A stretch of 10,387 nt of DNA. Source: Chryseosolibacter sp966080355 (GTDB lineage: Bacteria > Bacteroidota > Bacteroidia > Cytophagales > Cyclobacteriaceae). Made by a program: the position numbers and the translations under genes. Below the pieces are notes generated by a model that was not told the DNA's origin, made no database searches, and was given only the letters and a program-made list of their open reading frames with translations. Positions 1 through 9,400 of the stretch are shown here, one piece after another (within the stretch, counting starts at the first letter, position 1; every line of letters begins with the position of its first letter). The DNA lies in NCBI GenBank assembly GCA_966080355.1, contig CBHROW010000185.1:1-10387 (forward strand), given 5' to 3'.

Positions 1-69
1 TCCTCCATTGGCACATCGGCACATTTGCACATTTGTATTCAGCATCGCCTCCAAGAAAAAAAATGGATT
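1..69. other. 3' flank of the delta-60 repeat gene, no gene seen
   Basis: This stretch follows the stop codon of the minus-strand gene that ends at 70. It holds an octamer-type tandem repeat (5-43) and a run of eight A on the plus strand (56-63). On the coding strand that run is a T-tract starting 7 bases after the stop. I found no convincing GC-rich hairpin before the T-tract, so I do not call an intrinsic terminator here. Confidence 0.6.
5..43. repeat. Octamer-type intergenic repeat, copy 1
   Basis: Four degenerate head-to-tail octamers related to ATTGGCAC (ATTGGCAC, ATCGGCAC, ATTTGCAC, ATTTGTAT) make up this 39-base element. It matches the copy at 3195-3233 at 34 of 39 positions without gaps and in the same orientation. 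It lies 27 bases beyond the stop of the gene at 70-3039. From memory, similar TGTGCCAATG tandem repeats occur between genes in many Bacteroidota genomes. Its function is unknown. Confidence 0.8.
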
Positions 70-3039
70 CTACTTCTTCACCACCTTCGCCTGGAAACGC
101 TTGCCCTCGCGGTTGTATGAAAGAACATACAGTCCCTTGCTCAATTGCGTAACATCAACGCGGGCTTCATCAGCAGAAATTTTTTCCAAGATCATCTTTT
201 GTGCACGGCCATCGACAGCCTGGAGCTGCAGACTCTCCAATTCCACACCTTCAATACCTGAAAGCATGATCATATCGGTTGAAGGATTTGGAAAAACGCG
301 AAGAGATTGTTCGTTTGATGACAATCCGGTGATCACTACCGAAACGACATTCGACTCAATTGTTCCAAATTCATTGAACGCAACAATGCGATAGACCTGT
401 GTTTCTCCCGGAGCAAGGTCGTCAGTGTATGAATTCATGATGGCAGGTGCGGTCTCGAGCAGATCAAAAGGTCCCGATGCAGTCGATGCTCGGTAGACCT
501 TGAATCCATCGTGGTATTTGACATTTGGACTCCAGGTCAGCTTCGCGTTTAGACCGTTGTTAATCGCATCCAATACCAGTTCACCCAGAGGTGCAGGCGT
601 CCAGGTGACAGAAGCGGTTTCGCTGTGAGGAGAAAACCCCGCTTCATTGAAGGAATTAACACGATAGCGATACGCAATGTTACGTTCGATGTGCTCGGTG
701 AAGGACGTTGTGTTTGCCTCAAGTGTATCGATCGCAGTGAAATTGACATCTGTGCCGGAACTCCGCTCGACTACAAATGCGAGCTCGTCATTGGATGCAT
801 CTGACCACGTAAGCTTCAATTCGCCATCGCCTTCCACGGTAGCGGTCAGCGTTTGTGGTTCGATAGGATAAAACACATTGTTTACAAGCACCTTTGTCAA
901 TCCAAAGGCATCGGTATGATCGGCATTGAAAAAATTTCCCGTCATGTAAAGCATGCCATCCCGATACTCCATGCGGTAAACTTCAGAACCTTTGCCCAGC
1001 GTATTTTGCCAATTGATAGCAGTTCCATCTGCATTCAAAAATGCAATCGCGGGAGCAGATGCGCCTGCGAATGACTGGAACGAACCACCGATAGCAATTT
1101 TGCCAGCACCCACACTCCGGATTGCAAACACCCCAGTTCCGGGCTCGAACTTACCAGTCATATCGAACGTTGGATCAAGCGTCCCATCCGGCAGTAATCG
1201 CACCAGTGGACTCCAGACACCGCCAATCACGTTACCATATCCACTCACATAGATCCGGTGGTTTTCATCCACGGCCATACTCTGAGGGATTGTGTTCGTG
1301 GCAAGCATGTTGAAAGTGTTGTCAAGTGAGCCATCCTGGTTAAATCTTATAATTCCAAAATTTCCATTACGCAGCTCAAAGTAGCCACGTAACAAGATCT
1401 TATCGCCTTGCGCTTCGATCTGGTAAACACTGCTGGTCTCTGGTAATCCGGTGAATGTCTTCACAAGGTTTCCATTGAGATCTACAGCGGCCACGCAATT
1501 TGTGGCTGTCTGATTGTATTTCGAAAACGAGCCTCCAAAGTATAAAAGACTTCCGATCTGTGTAACGACCGTGGGCGGGATCTGGTAATCGAACGAGTTG
1601 GTAAACATTCCAACGGCAAATATTCCATCAATCGTGGCATCTGTGTTGAAACGTTGGGTTTGGCCGGGGAGACGACCGCTTACAACCAGCTTGTCGTCTT
1701 TTTGAAATGTTTGACAGAATAAGGTTGTTTGATCGGATAAGAGTGGAATGTTTAAAGTAGCATCGGGAACCCCGAGCGCGTTTACCCGCATGACGTGGCC
1801 AGGAATCAATTTGTTGTCTGAAAAAATTCCTTTGATGTCAAGCGATGTGGCGGATCCGAGTACAGCACGTCTCTTGCTGTCTACCGATAAGTATAAGTAG
1901 TTACGACTTGATGCAAGCGAAATTCCTTTCAGTGCCGGATCGAAAGTGTTGTCGGGGGCATCAGCATCAATCCTGAAAAGGTTGGGCATAGCTATACTGT
2001 TGACTTTCTCAAAGGTGCCGAGCGCAGTGATCTTGCTGCCATCGGCCATGATTGAATAAATGAACCCGTCTGTTGCATTGCTCATTCCCGTGGAAACAGT
2101 TGCCAGCACACGAGACAAACCGCCATCGGAATTCAGTTGGATTAGACTCGCTGGCAAATTATTGTACGTGTTAAAGTATCCAGCGATAAGGATCTTATCG
2201 TTACGAAGCACAATAGACAAAATCGTTCCACTAATGTTTTGACCTGCGTTGAATGTCTGGTCTACACTCCCATCGGGCATGAGTCGCACAATTCCTTTCG
2301 AGGCGGATCCATTGTAGGACGAGCAACCGATCAGCACTTTTCCATCGGGCTGTAGCGCTAACGCAAAGATCTGATCTCCCTTCGTGCCTTCACCACTGGA
2401 GTAGGCTGCATCTTCGGTGCCATCGCTGGAAAGCTTGATCGCCTGGTAAGTATATGGACTATATTGGAAGGCAATGGAGAATACCTCATCATTCGTTCCG
2501 ATGGCAATCGGTAAATTTGAAATACCTGTAAACTTTTGAACGAACGTTCCGTCTGATGTTCCGTTCGAGTTGAGTCTTTTTAATGTGCCTTCGTGGCTGA
2601 TAATGACCTTACCTGTGTGCTGCACCGCCATATCATATACGCGACCGGTTAAAGTCGATGAAAATGTATTGTCGACACTACCATCTTCATTCAGCCTTAC
2701 AGGTTGGTTGACCGGATTGCCATTGATCTCAGTGAAGTCACCGCTGATGAGAATTTTTTTGTCGGGCTGCACCACAACATGATCGATATAACCGTCTGCA
2801 TACACAGGCTGGAAGGCAGGAACAATTTCGCCCGCGCTGTTCACGCACAGCAGGCGACCGTGGTAGCTCCCGTTTATATAGGCGAACTCACCATAGATGA
2901 GCATGTTTCCATTCCCCGCAACCACAGCGTGGATATTCCATGCCCGGGTACTCGTACGAATTTTGTAAAAGGGAGAAAATTTTTGCGAGAATACTGACAA
3001 AGAGATAACAAGGCCAAGGCCTGACAACAGAATGCGCAT
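70..3039 (-). CDS. Secreted delta-60 repeat / fibronectin III protein with T9SS sorting domain
   Basis: This 989-residue protein is predicted to be exported and surface-attached or released. Residues 1-19 form a signal peptide with an Arg near the start, a hydrophobic core and likely cleavage after VFS before Gln19. Residues 39 to about 715 hold roughly 12 degenerate delta-60 (DUF5122) propeller repeats, with cores such as QPDGKVLIG followed by RLMPDGSVDQTF (about 230-263); other clear units begin near 91, 140, 544 and 590. Two fibronectin type III domains follow (about 727-815 and 816-905, each with an LTWS core). The C-terminus (912-989) is a T9SS type A sorting domain with FPNPS at 916-920, a central VDGRAQ turn, LSKGLYVLSY and a VVKK end. 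The start at 3039 puts the signal peptide exactly at the N-terminus; no Shine-Dalgarno is visible. There is no catalytic motif, so adhesion or ligand binding is only inferred. The neighbour upstream is another T9SS cargo gene. Confidence 0.95.
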   Translation of the reverse strand: MRILLSGLGLVISLSVFSQKFSPFYKIRTSTRAWNIHAVVAGNGNMLIYGEFAYINGSYHGRLLCVNSAGEIVPAFQPVYADGYIDHVVVQPDKKILISGDFTEINGNPVNQPVRLNEDGSVDNTFSSTLTGRVYDMAVQHTGKVIISHEGTLKRLNSNGTSDGTFVQKFTGISNLPIAIGTNDEVFSIAFQYSPYTYQAIKLSSDGTEDAAYSSGEGTKGDQIFALALQPDGKVLIGCSSYNGSASKGIVRLMPDGSVDQTFNAGQNISGTILSIVLRNDKILIAGYFNTYNNLPASLIQLNSDGGLSRVLATVSTGMSNATDGFIYSIMADGSKITALGTFEKVNSIAMPNLFRIDADAPDNTFDPALKGISLASSRNYLYLSVDSKRRAVLGSATSLDIKGIFSDNKLIPGHVMRVNALGVPDATLNIPLLSDQTTLFCQTFQKDDKLVVSGRLPGQTQRFNTDATIDGIFAVGMFTNSFDYQIPPTVVTQIGSLLYFGGSFSKYNQTATNCVAAVDLNGNLVKTFTGLPETSSVYQIEAQGDKILLRGYFELRNGNFGIIRFNQDGSLDNTFNMLATNTIPQSMAVDENHRIYVSGYGNVIGGVWSPLVRLLPDGTLDPTFDMTGKFEPGTGVFAIRSVGAGKIAIGGSFQSFAGASAPAIAFLNADGTAINWQNTLGKGSEVYRMEYRDGMLYMTGNFFNADHTDAFGLTKVLVNNVFYPIEPQTLTATVEGDGELKLTWSDASNDELAFVVERSSGTDVNFTAIDTLEANTTSFTEHIERNIAYRYRVNSFNEAGFSPHSETASVTWTPAPLGELVLDAINNGLNAKLTWSPNVKYHDGFKVYRASTASGPFDLLETAPAIMNSYTDDLAPGETQVYRIVAFNEFGTIESNVVSVVITGLSSNEQSLRVFPNPSTDMIMLSGIEGVELESLQLQAVDGRAQKMILEKISADEARVDVTQLSKGLYVLSYNREGKRFQAKVVKK

Positions 3040-3047
3040 GTGGTGGA

Positions 3048-3057
3048 TTTTTTTTTT
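3048..3057 (-). repeat. Ten-A homopolymer in the 5' leader
   Basis: Ten consecutive T on the plus strand give A10 on the coding strand, ending 8 bases before the start codon at 3039. A-rich leaders are usual for Bacteroidota translation initiation, where Shine-Dalgarno sequences are often missing. A tract this long is also prone to slippage and lies between the presumed -7 box and the start codon. Confidence 0.7.
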
Positions 3058-3062
3058 GTGGG

Positions 3063-3088
3063 CAAATATAAAAAAAGAAAAAACTCAA
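3063..3088 (-). promoter_or_regulatory. Candidate Bacteroidota-type promoter for the delta-60 repeat gene
   Basis: On the minus strand TATATTTG (3063-3070) fits the Bacteroidota -7 consensus TAnnTTTG exactly and lies 23 bases before the start codon. A TTG at 3086-3088 could be the -33 element, but the 15-base gap is shorter than the usual 19 or so, so the upstream half is uncertain. The predicted leader would be only about 15-20 bases. This site, together with the upstream terminator, argues that the gene is transcribed on its own. Confidence 0.5.
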
Positions 3089-3113
3089 GTAGTAAAACTG
3101 AGTAAGTGAACGG

Positions 3114-3125
3114 CTTAGCGCTAAG
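3114..3125. repeat. 12-base perfect palindrome
   Basis: CTTAGCGCTAAG reads the same on both strands. It lies about 44 bases upstream of the candidate -7 box of the delta-60 repeat gene, where a regulator could bind. It also resembles the CTTAGCGCCTT segment inside the repeat region at 10180-10190, so it may simply be repeat debris. No regulator can be named. Confidence 0.4.
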
Positions 3126-3140
3126 GGCTAAATGAAGTAT

Positions 3141-3191
3141 GGGAACGGCTCGATGGTTCGAGCTCCGTGCGACTATTTTTTTACTGCAGGG
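3141..3191. repeat. 51-base intergenic repeat, copy A
   Basis: This copy begins GGGAACGGCTCG, contains GAGCTCCG and ends in a seven-T run followed by ACTGCAGGG. It matches copy B (3256-3306) at 44 of 51 positions without gaps and in the same orientation. An octamer-type repeat sits between the two copies. The first 11 bases recur at 10012-10022, upstream of the other gene, which suggests a dispersed element. Confidence 0.75.
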
Positions 3192-3194
3192 CCA

Positions 3195-3233
3195 CCATTG
3201 GCACATTGGCATATTGGCACATTTGAATTCGGC
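3195..3233. repeat. Octamer-type intergenic repeat, copy 2
   Basis: ATTGGCAC, ATTGGCAT and ATTGGCAC stand in tandem, followed by ATTTGAAT and a short tail. The 39-base element matches copy 1 (5-43) at 34 of 39 positions in the same orientation. The two copies therefore flank the delta-60 repeat gene as direct repeats about 3.19 kb apart. This copy is the less degenerate of the two. Confidence 0.8.
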
Positions 3234-3255
3234 TTGCTCGGTCATTCCTATGTTA

Positions 3256-3306
3256 GGGAACGACTCGGTGGTTTGAGCTCCGTCCGACTATTTTTTTACC
3301 GCGGAG
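3256..3306. repeat. 51-base intergenic repeat, copy B
   Basis: This is the second copy of the GGGAACGRCTCG element, 115 bases downstream of copy A on the plus strand and 86 percent identical to it. Its GAGCTCCGTCCG segment pairs with sequence just past its end to form a hairpin (3275-3318) that copy A cannot form. Confidence 0.75.
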
Positions 3307-3318
3307 GCGGACGGTCTC
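3275..3318. other. Imperfect hairpin overlapping repeat copy B
   Basis: CCGTCCG at 3280-3286 is perfectly complementary to CGGACGG at 3308-3314, giving a 7-base-pair GC-rich stem with a 21-base loop. A further GAG/CTC pairing (3275-3277 with 3316-3318) lies beyond a small internal loop. There is no T-tract at the correct side on either strand, so it is not a standard intrinsic terminator. It lies just downstream of the real terminator on the minus strand. Confidence 0.4.
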
Positions 3319-3346
3319 TGAGTTTGGACGACTCATCGCGCATCAT

Positions 3347-3380
3347 AAAAAAAGGAGAAACCCCTTTCGAAATTTCTCCT
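3347..3380 (-). terminator. Rho-independent terminator of the large propeller/Ig-repeat gene
   Basis: Read on the minus strand, AGGAGAAA (from 3380) pairs perfectly with TTTCTCCT (to 3353), closing an 8-base-pair stem over a 12-base loop. It is followed directly by a run of seven T (3353-3347, the first of which also pairs). It starts 22 bases after the stop codon at 3402. Position, stem and T-tract are all as expected for intrinsic termination. Confidence 0.85.
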
Positions 3381-3401
3381 CTGAATTTCTAACGAATCAA
3401 A

Positions 3402-6400
3402 CTAATGTTTTACCACAACTCTTCGGTTCACAATTTTCCCCTCACCAGTTTCTATCTGGATATTATAAAATCCGTCCGGATAGTCACTCGTATCGAGTTT
3501 AATGGAGCTTTCTCCTGCGCCAACCTTCGAAGTGGCAACTAGCACACCGATCTGGTTGAACACCTTCACTGGAAGTTGTGTTTCGGTTGCGTCTGCAAGC
3601 TGAACGTTGATCTCCCTGTCGGCCGGATTCGGATACGCTTCCGTGCTGGCGGCCGTCATCGGATCACAAGGGTAAATAATATTATTCGTCACGTTCTTTG
3701 AGCCCTTGGTTGAGGAGCCGCTCATCATCGCATCACAGGGATAACAAGCCGATGAACTGAAGGTGATATTTGAAGGAGAGGAGGTGTAAACGCAACCATA
3801 CGTTGTTGTCGTGGTAACGGTATACGCGCCACCCATGGTCACTTCCAGGTAATCGGAAGTTTTTCCCGACAACACAGTACCGTTTCGTTTCCACTGATAA
3901 TTTGTCGGCACCGTTATAAATGACGAAGTAATAAAGATAGAAGAACCCGGACATACTGTCGCGGAAGTCGGAGAAAGCGTAACTGCCGAAGTTCCGTTCT
4001 TTACATCGATCGCATTGCTCCGGTTTGAACATGCATCGGTATTGGTAACTACAACCGTGTACTTGCCCGCGATTGACACGTCAAGAAAGTATTGCGATCC
4101 TGGAATAACCGAGCCATCTCTCTCCCACTGGTAACTCAGCCCCGATCCCGTGTTTGCTGTAAGACGGACACTTCCGCCCGCGCAGAATGCATTCGAGCCG
4201 TTTCCTGCGAGTGTTGCCGGAGGTTGAGAAACTGTCACCGGTTGCGTAACTGTCGCGGAATTATAGTTTGCATTTCCTGCTTGTGTTGCCGTGATAGTAG
4301 CCGTTCCTGCTGCAACAGCCGTGATCGTTGTGCCCGAAACACTTGCAACTGAAGTATTGGATGACGAAAACGTGATGGGCAAACCTACAGACGATGTGGC
4401 ATTCAGCGTTTTACTCGCAGGCACGCACATCGTTCCAATGGCCGTAAATGAAATAGTTTGACTTCCTTTATTCACTGTGAATGGCTGACTGGCCGAGCCA
4501 GGATTGTAGTTTGAATTTCCAGCTTGCGATGCCGTAATGGTGGTGGTACCAGCACCAACAACATTCAAAATATTTCCCGAGATGGTGGCAACCGCTGTAT
4601 TCGAACTGCTGAACGTAATCGGCAAACCTGTCGAAGCAGATGCAGACAGCGTGAACTGCGTAACTGTTCCATAAGTTACCGGAGACAGCGGATTGAAGGT
4701 TACAGTTTGATTGCCTTTGTTCACGGTCAGCGGTTGAGATGCAGACGCAGGATTATAGTTCGAATTCCCAGCTTGCGAGGCGGTGATGGTAGCTGTGCCA
4801 GCACCAACAATCGTGAGCGTGTTTCCAGATACTGTTGCAACCGCAGGATTCGAACTGGTGTATGTGATTGGTAAACCAGAACTCGATGTCGCACCCAGGG
4901 TCACCTGATTCGTTGCGCCATAAGTCACACCGGGTAGGGTAGGAAAGTTTATGGTTTGATCTGCCTTGTTAACCGTGAGCGGCTGAAGTGCAGGTGTTGC
5001 GGCCAGGTAGTTTGCGTTTCCCGACTGTGATGCAGTTATGTTCGAAGTACCGGCACCCACAATCACAATGTTGCTACCCGAGATGGTCGCCACTGCTGTA
5101 TTCGAGCTGGTGAGTGTCACCGCTAAACCTGAAGTCGTGCTAACTGACGGAGTGAATGGTGGATTTCCATAAGTCTTTGGCGGGATCGGTGAAAATGTGA
5201 TGGACTGCGCAGCTTTCAGAACATTTTGAGGTTGGCTCGTGGAGGCAGCAAGGTAGTTTGCGTTGCCCGCCTGGGAAGCTGTAATCGTGGATGTTCCTGC
5301 TCCGGCAACAACCGCAGTATTACCATTTGAAATGCCTATCACGTTGGTGTTCGAACTCGAAAAAGTAACTGCTAATCCTGTTGAGGCTGTTGCGCTTAAT
5401 TGAAAGGGAGAAGCTCCGTAAACTTTATCAGGAAGTGCGTTGAATGAAATCGTCTGGCTCGCCTTATTCACGGTCAACGTCTGATCGACAGGGATCGCTG
5501 CGTTGTAGTTGCCATCTCCTGGTTGTGATGCGGTGATCGTTGTTGTACCCGCACCAACAATAGTGACTGTATTTCCCAACACCGTTGCAACCGCGGTGTT
5601 CGAGCTGCTATACGTTATGGGTAGCCCTGACGTTGATGATGAGCTCAGGTTGAAAGATGGGTCGTTATAGGTTTTCAACGGAAGGCTGTTGAAAGTGATG
5701 ATCTGGTCTGCTTTCACAATCGTAAGTTGACCTGCTCCCGGTGTAGTTGTGTAGAATGGATCCGACCCGGGATTCACAGTGATCGGATAAATGCCTACCG
5801 GGCTCGATGTCACCGCTGTAGTTGTTGCTGTGGGCAGCACATCGAAGTCGTCACCGCATTTCGAAGTGTAAGTAAGCGTCAGTGTAGGATTGGCAGTTCC
5901 ATAAATTTTTGTCTTATTATTTGCAGTTACGGTGACGTCTGCTGGCGTCACGCTGAGTGTTCCATCTGCATAGGTAACGTTGTAGTTCGCAAGTGCGCTT
6001 CCGGGCGTTATGGTGATCGGATAGCTTGCAACACCGCTACAGAGTACAGCTGACGTTTGCGCGATTGGCAAAGTTCCGAATAACGTTTCATTATCGGTTC
6101 CGAAAAATCCTGTGTACGCGATCGTCAGCGTTGGATTCGCGTCACCGTAGATCTTCGTCTGATTGTTTGCCGAGGCCGAGAGCGGTGCCTTCGTAATGGT
6201 GAACACCTGCGATGTGCTTGCGGCAGTGTAGTTGTTGTCTGTTGCCACAGATGCGGTTACCGTCACATCGCCCACGCCACGAAGTTGAAGCACGTTGCCT
6301 GAAACCGTAGCAGCACCTGTACCATTGACAACCGAATAGGTCACTGCTCCTGTAGACCCTCCGGTACTCACACTCATCATGGGATCTGCGTAGTAGACTC

Positions 6401-9400
6401 CCGTGTTTGCCGATGTAAAGCTGATGACCGGATTCGCCTTTGCCACATTGAGCACGGCAGATCTCGATCCGCTGTTATAGCATCCATCCATTGCCTGGAA
6501 CGCCACGATGTTTGTTGAACCACCACCAACGATGGTTGCAATTGCAGGTGGATTAGGTGTTACCGTAGCGACTTGCGTGTTCGTGCTCGAGAACAATATC
6601 TGCCCCGTAGAATTTGATGACACCGACACAGGGAATGGTGCATCACCAAATACTTTCGGAGGAATTGGCGCCATGACAATGTTTGGCGTTCCGCGATTCA
6701 CCGTAAAGGGTTTCGATACAGGAGTTGCCGGATAGAACCATGGACTTCCTGACTGATCTGCGATGACGTTGAAAGTGCCAGCTGCAACTCCTGTGATTAT
6801 TGTGCCTGTGATGGTTGCGATACCAGTGTCTGAGCTCGCGTAGGTCACAGGCGCACCTGACGTTGATGTCGCGTTAAGCAAACCTGCTGTAGGGATCGGA
6901 CATGTCAAAGTCGTTCCGATCGGATTGAAGTTGATGGTTTGCGTGAGTCTCGCATCGAATCTCCCGATAAAGATGTCATTCAAACCCGTAGTTGATCGTG
7001 TCCCTGATGGCAACACGATCTGATTGTTGAAATGTCCCGTGAGATAAATGTCGGTGTTATCTGCCGTGATACCTGTTCCGGCAGTCTGGCCATTGATTCC
7101 GTATTTTGCTGTTGCATAGGCGATCATCGGTCCGTGCGCGCGAAACAGGAAGCATGCTTGATTGCCTGTGGGGTTCGTCAGTCCGGTTGGTGCCACACCG
7201 CCATTGATCGCGGCCGTGAATGTGCCGGTTACATAGGTGTCACCTCCGGTGCAGAACAAGTCGGTTGCATATTCTTGTCCCGTGCCACCGAAAGACAAAA
7301 GCGCAGCTGCGAGTGCTTTACCGTTGTTCAAATCCATCTCGGTGTAGACTACATCGCTGGTCGAGGATACCGAGTTAGCCACTGCGTTACCAAAACCAGC
7401 GGAAGGATAAGTGATGTTGCCCGAATAATTTCCGACAAACGCAATGAGCGGTCCGCGAAGTCCTATTCCAATTCCGGCAGCGCTTCCGGTTCCGGCACTG
7501 GTGTTGAAGAAGGTCGTTGTTCCGTCAGCGCCCGAATATTTCGCAACAAAAAGTCGTGAGTTTGAAGTGTAGGTGTAGCCTGTCGCATATACAGAAATTC
7601 CATCATCGACAAGATCGTTCACGGCATCATCAGCTGCGCCTCCATCGCGAATCGCCCAGATCATATCGCCAGTAGAAAGATTGTATTTGCCAATGAAGCA
7701 ATCTGTAAAGCCTGCGCTTGAAAGATTGAATGGCGTTCCACTGTCATTGAAGTTCGCGGTGCTGTTGAACGATCCGCCAATATATATTCCATTGGTAGCC
7801 ACTTGTACTGCGTTGCCTTTATCCGCTCCAAATCCTCCGAAAGATTTTACCCACACCAGGTTGCCTGTGGTAACATCGTATTGCGAAAGAAAAATATCTG
7901 CATCACCTGCGCTTGTCTTTTGCGATGATGTTCCACCAATGTTGAACTCTGTCGTTCCGTAAAAGTATCCGGTCGCACCGATTGTAGTAGTCGTTACCAT
8001 CAGGTCCTGGATATAATCGTCTGATGGACCACCGATCTGTTTTACCCACTGCACGACTCCCGATGAATTCATTTTCGCGATGAAGGCATCTTGCCCTCCC
8101 TGGTTGATCAGGTGCGTGGTACCTACTGTGAGATCGTACGATCTGAAATTTCCGGCTACGTACACATTACCGTTCCCATCAGTGCGCACTTTGCTTCCGA
8201 GGTCATCCGCGCTTGTAGGAGACCCGGCAACAGAAGCCATGGTAGCGGTGAGTGTAGACGTAGCGTAGCGCGCAATAAAAGATGAAGTTGCGCCTACCGA
8301 AGTGCGAATGACAGTCGGAGCACCCGCATTGAAGTCGACACTGCCCGTAAGCTGTCCTGCGATCGCAATGGCGTTGTCATCGGCTGCAATAGATCGGAAT
8401 GAAGCCTGGTATCCGACACGCTTCACGACAGGAAGCTGTGCAGGCTGACCGAGCGGATACTTCGCGATGAATGAGGAACCATTGACCGGATCGAGCGGGT
8501 CGAGTAGCATCGGGAGGGAAGGATTAGAAAAATTGAAATCGGTTTGGGCAGTTTTGAAAATCCCTGTCACAATCATCGAAGTAGAGTTGACGCTCACATC
8601 GTTCGGAATAATGATCGCTGGCCCCGACATTTTCCCAATTTGCTTCGCTTCAATAGTTGTTCCATCTCCCTCGGCAAATCGCGCAACGAAAACTGATGGC
8701 GAACTGAAGGCGCGCAGTAACGTTCCATTGATGTCGGCAACCTGGCTGACACTGCCAAGAATATACACGTGTGTGGACGAAACCGCGATGGCAGTTGCCA
8801 TATCAAATGACGCGCTACCGATCTGTCTTCCCCAGATTGTCGATCCGCTAATCCCATCGAGCTTGGCGAAAAAAATGTCTGATGCGCCTACCGGTGTTAA
8901 AACGATACCGTTGCCGAGGTCAAGTGGCGATGAAAAACCACCCATCACGTAAAACCCGTTTATGCTCGCGGCAACATCTAAACCGGAGGGCGGCATCCCG
9001 AATGTTCTTACCCACGCGAACGTTCCGGTTGTGGCGTTGCATTTTCCAAGAAACGTGCTCACGCTTCCGGGCGATCGAAACAATGACGGCCCTTCAGGAT
9101 TGAATTCCGTGTCGCCTGCGATGTAACCACCGAGGTAAAGATCGGTGCCATCTGACGACAGTGACAGCACGATATCATCGGAGGTGCTGCCGAAATTTTT
9201 GACCCAGCTCACTGTACCAGTGTTCGCGTTGTAAGCGCAGAGAAAAACGTCCGCATTACCGACACTCGTTTTATTCAACGCAGTTCCTGATGGATTAAAG
9301 TTGACAGTTTGAGAAAATGTTCCTCCAACCACCAACGTTCCTCCTGCCAGTGCTAGGTCGCGCGGTGTGATTGTGCCGGAGATCCGTTGTGCCCAGAACA

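Larger units (their letters stand above)
3040..3401. other. 362-base intergenic region: promoter, mosaic repeats, terminator
   Basis: There is no credible gene here. Read along the minus strand, it holds the terminator of the 2091-residue gene (3347-3380), a hairpin (3275-3318), two copies of a 51-base repeat (3256-3306 and 3141-3191) enclosing an octamer-type repeat (3195-3233), a 12-base palindrome (3114-3125), a candidate promoter (3063-3088) and a ten-base A-tract just before the start of the 989-residue gene. Short open frames crossing the region have repeat-derived, low-complexity translations and no family resemblance that I recognise. Confidence 0.8.

Noticed and set aside
56..63. Intrinsic terminator for the delta-60 repeat gene
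   Set aside because: A T-tract exists on the coding strand after the stop, but no stem of useful length precedes it.
5..3233. Insertion sequence or composite transposon bounded by the 39-base repeats
   Set aside because: The repeats are direct rather than terminal inverted, there is no transposase, and the enclosed gene is a normal T9SS cargo gene. Only the weaker recombination idea is kept as a finding.
2874..3245. Minus-strand open frame overlapping the 5' end of the delta-60 repeat gene
   Set aside because: It overlaps the signal-peptide region of a convincing gene in another frame and begins inside intergenic repeats; its translation is unlike any family I know.
7032..7559. Plus-strand open frame of 175 residues inside the large gene
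   Set aside because: It is antisense to conserved SBBP blades, with Cys- and Arg-rich low-complexity translation, no signal and no family resemblance.
8467..8952. Plus-strand open frame of 161 residues inside the large gene
   Set aside because: It is antisense to the propeller-coding region. The long frame is explained by codon bias of the real gene on the other strand.
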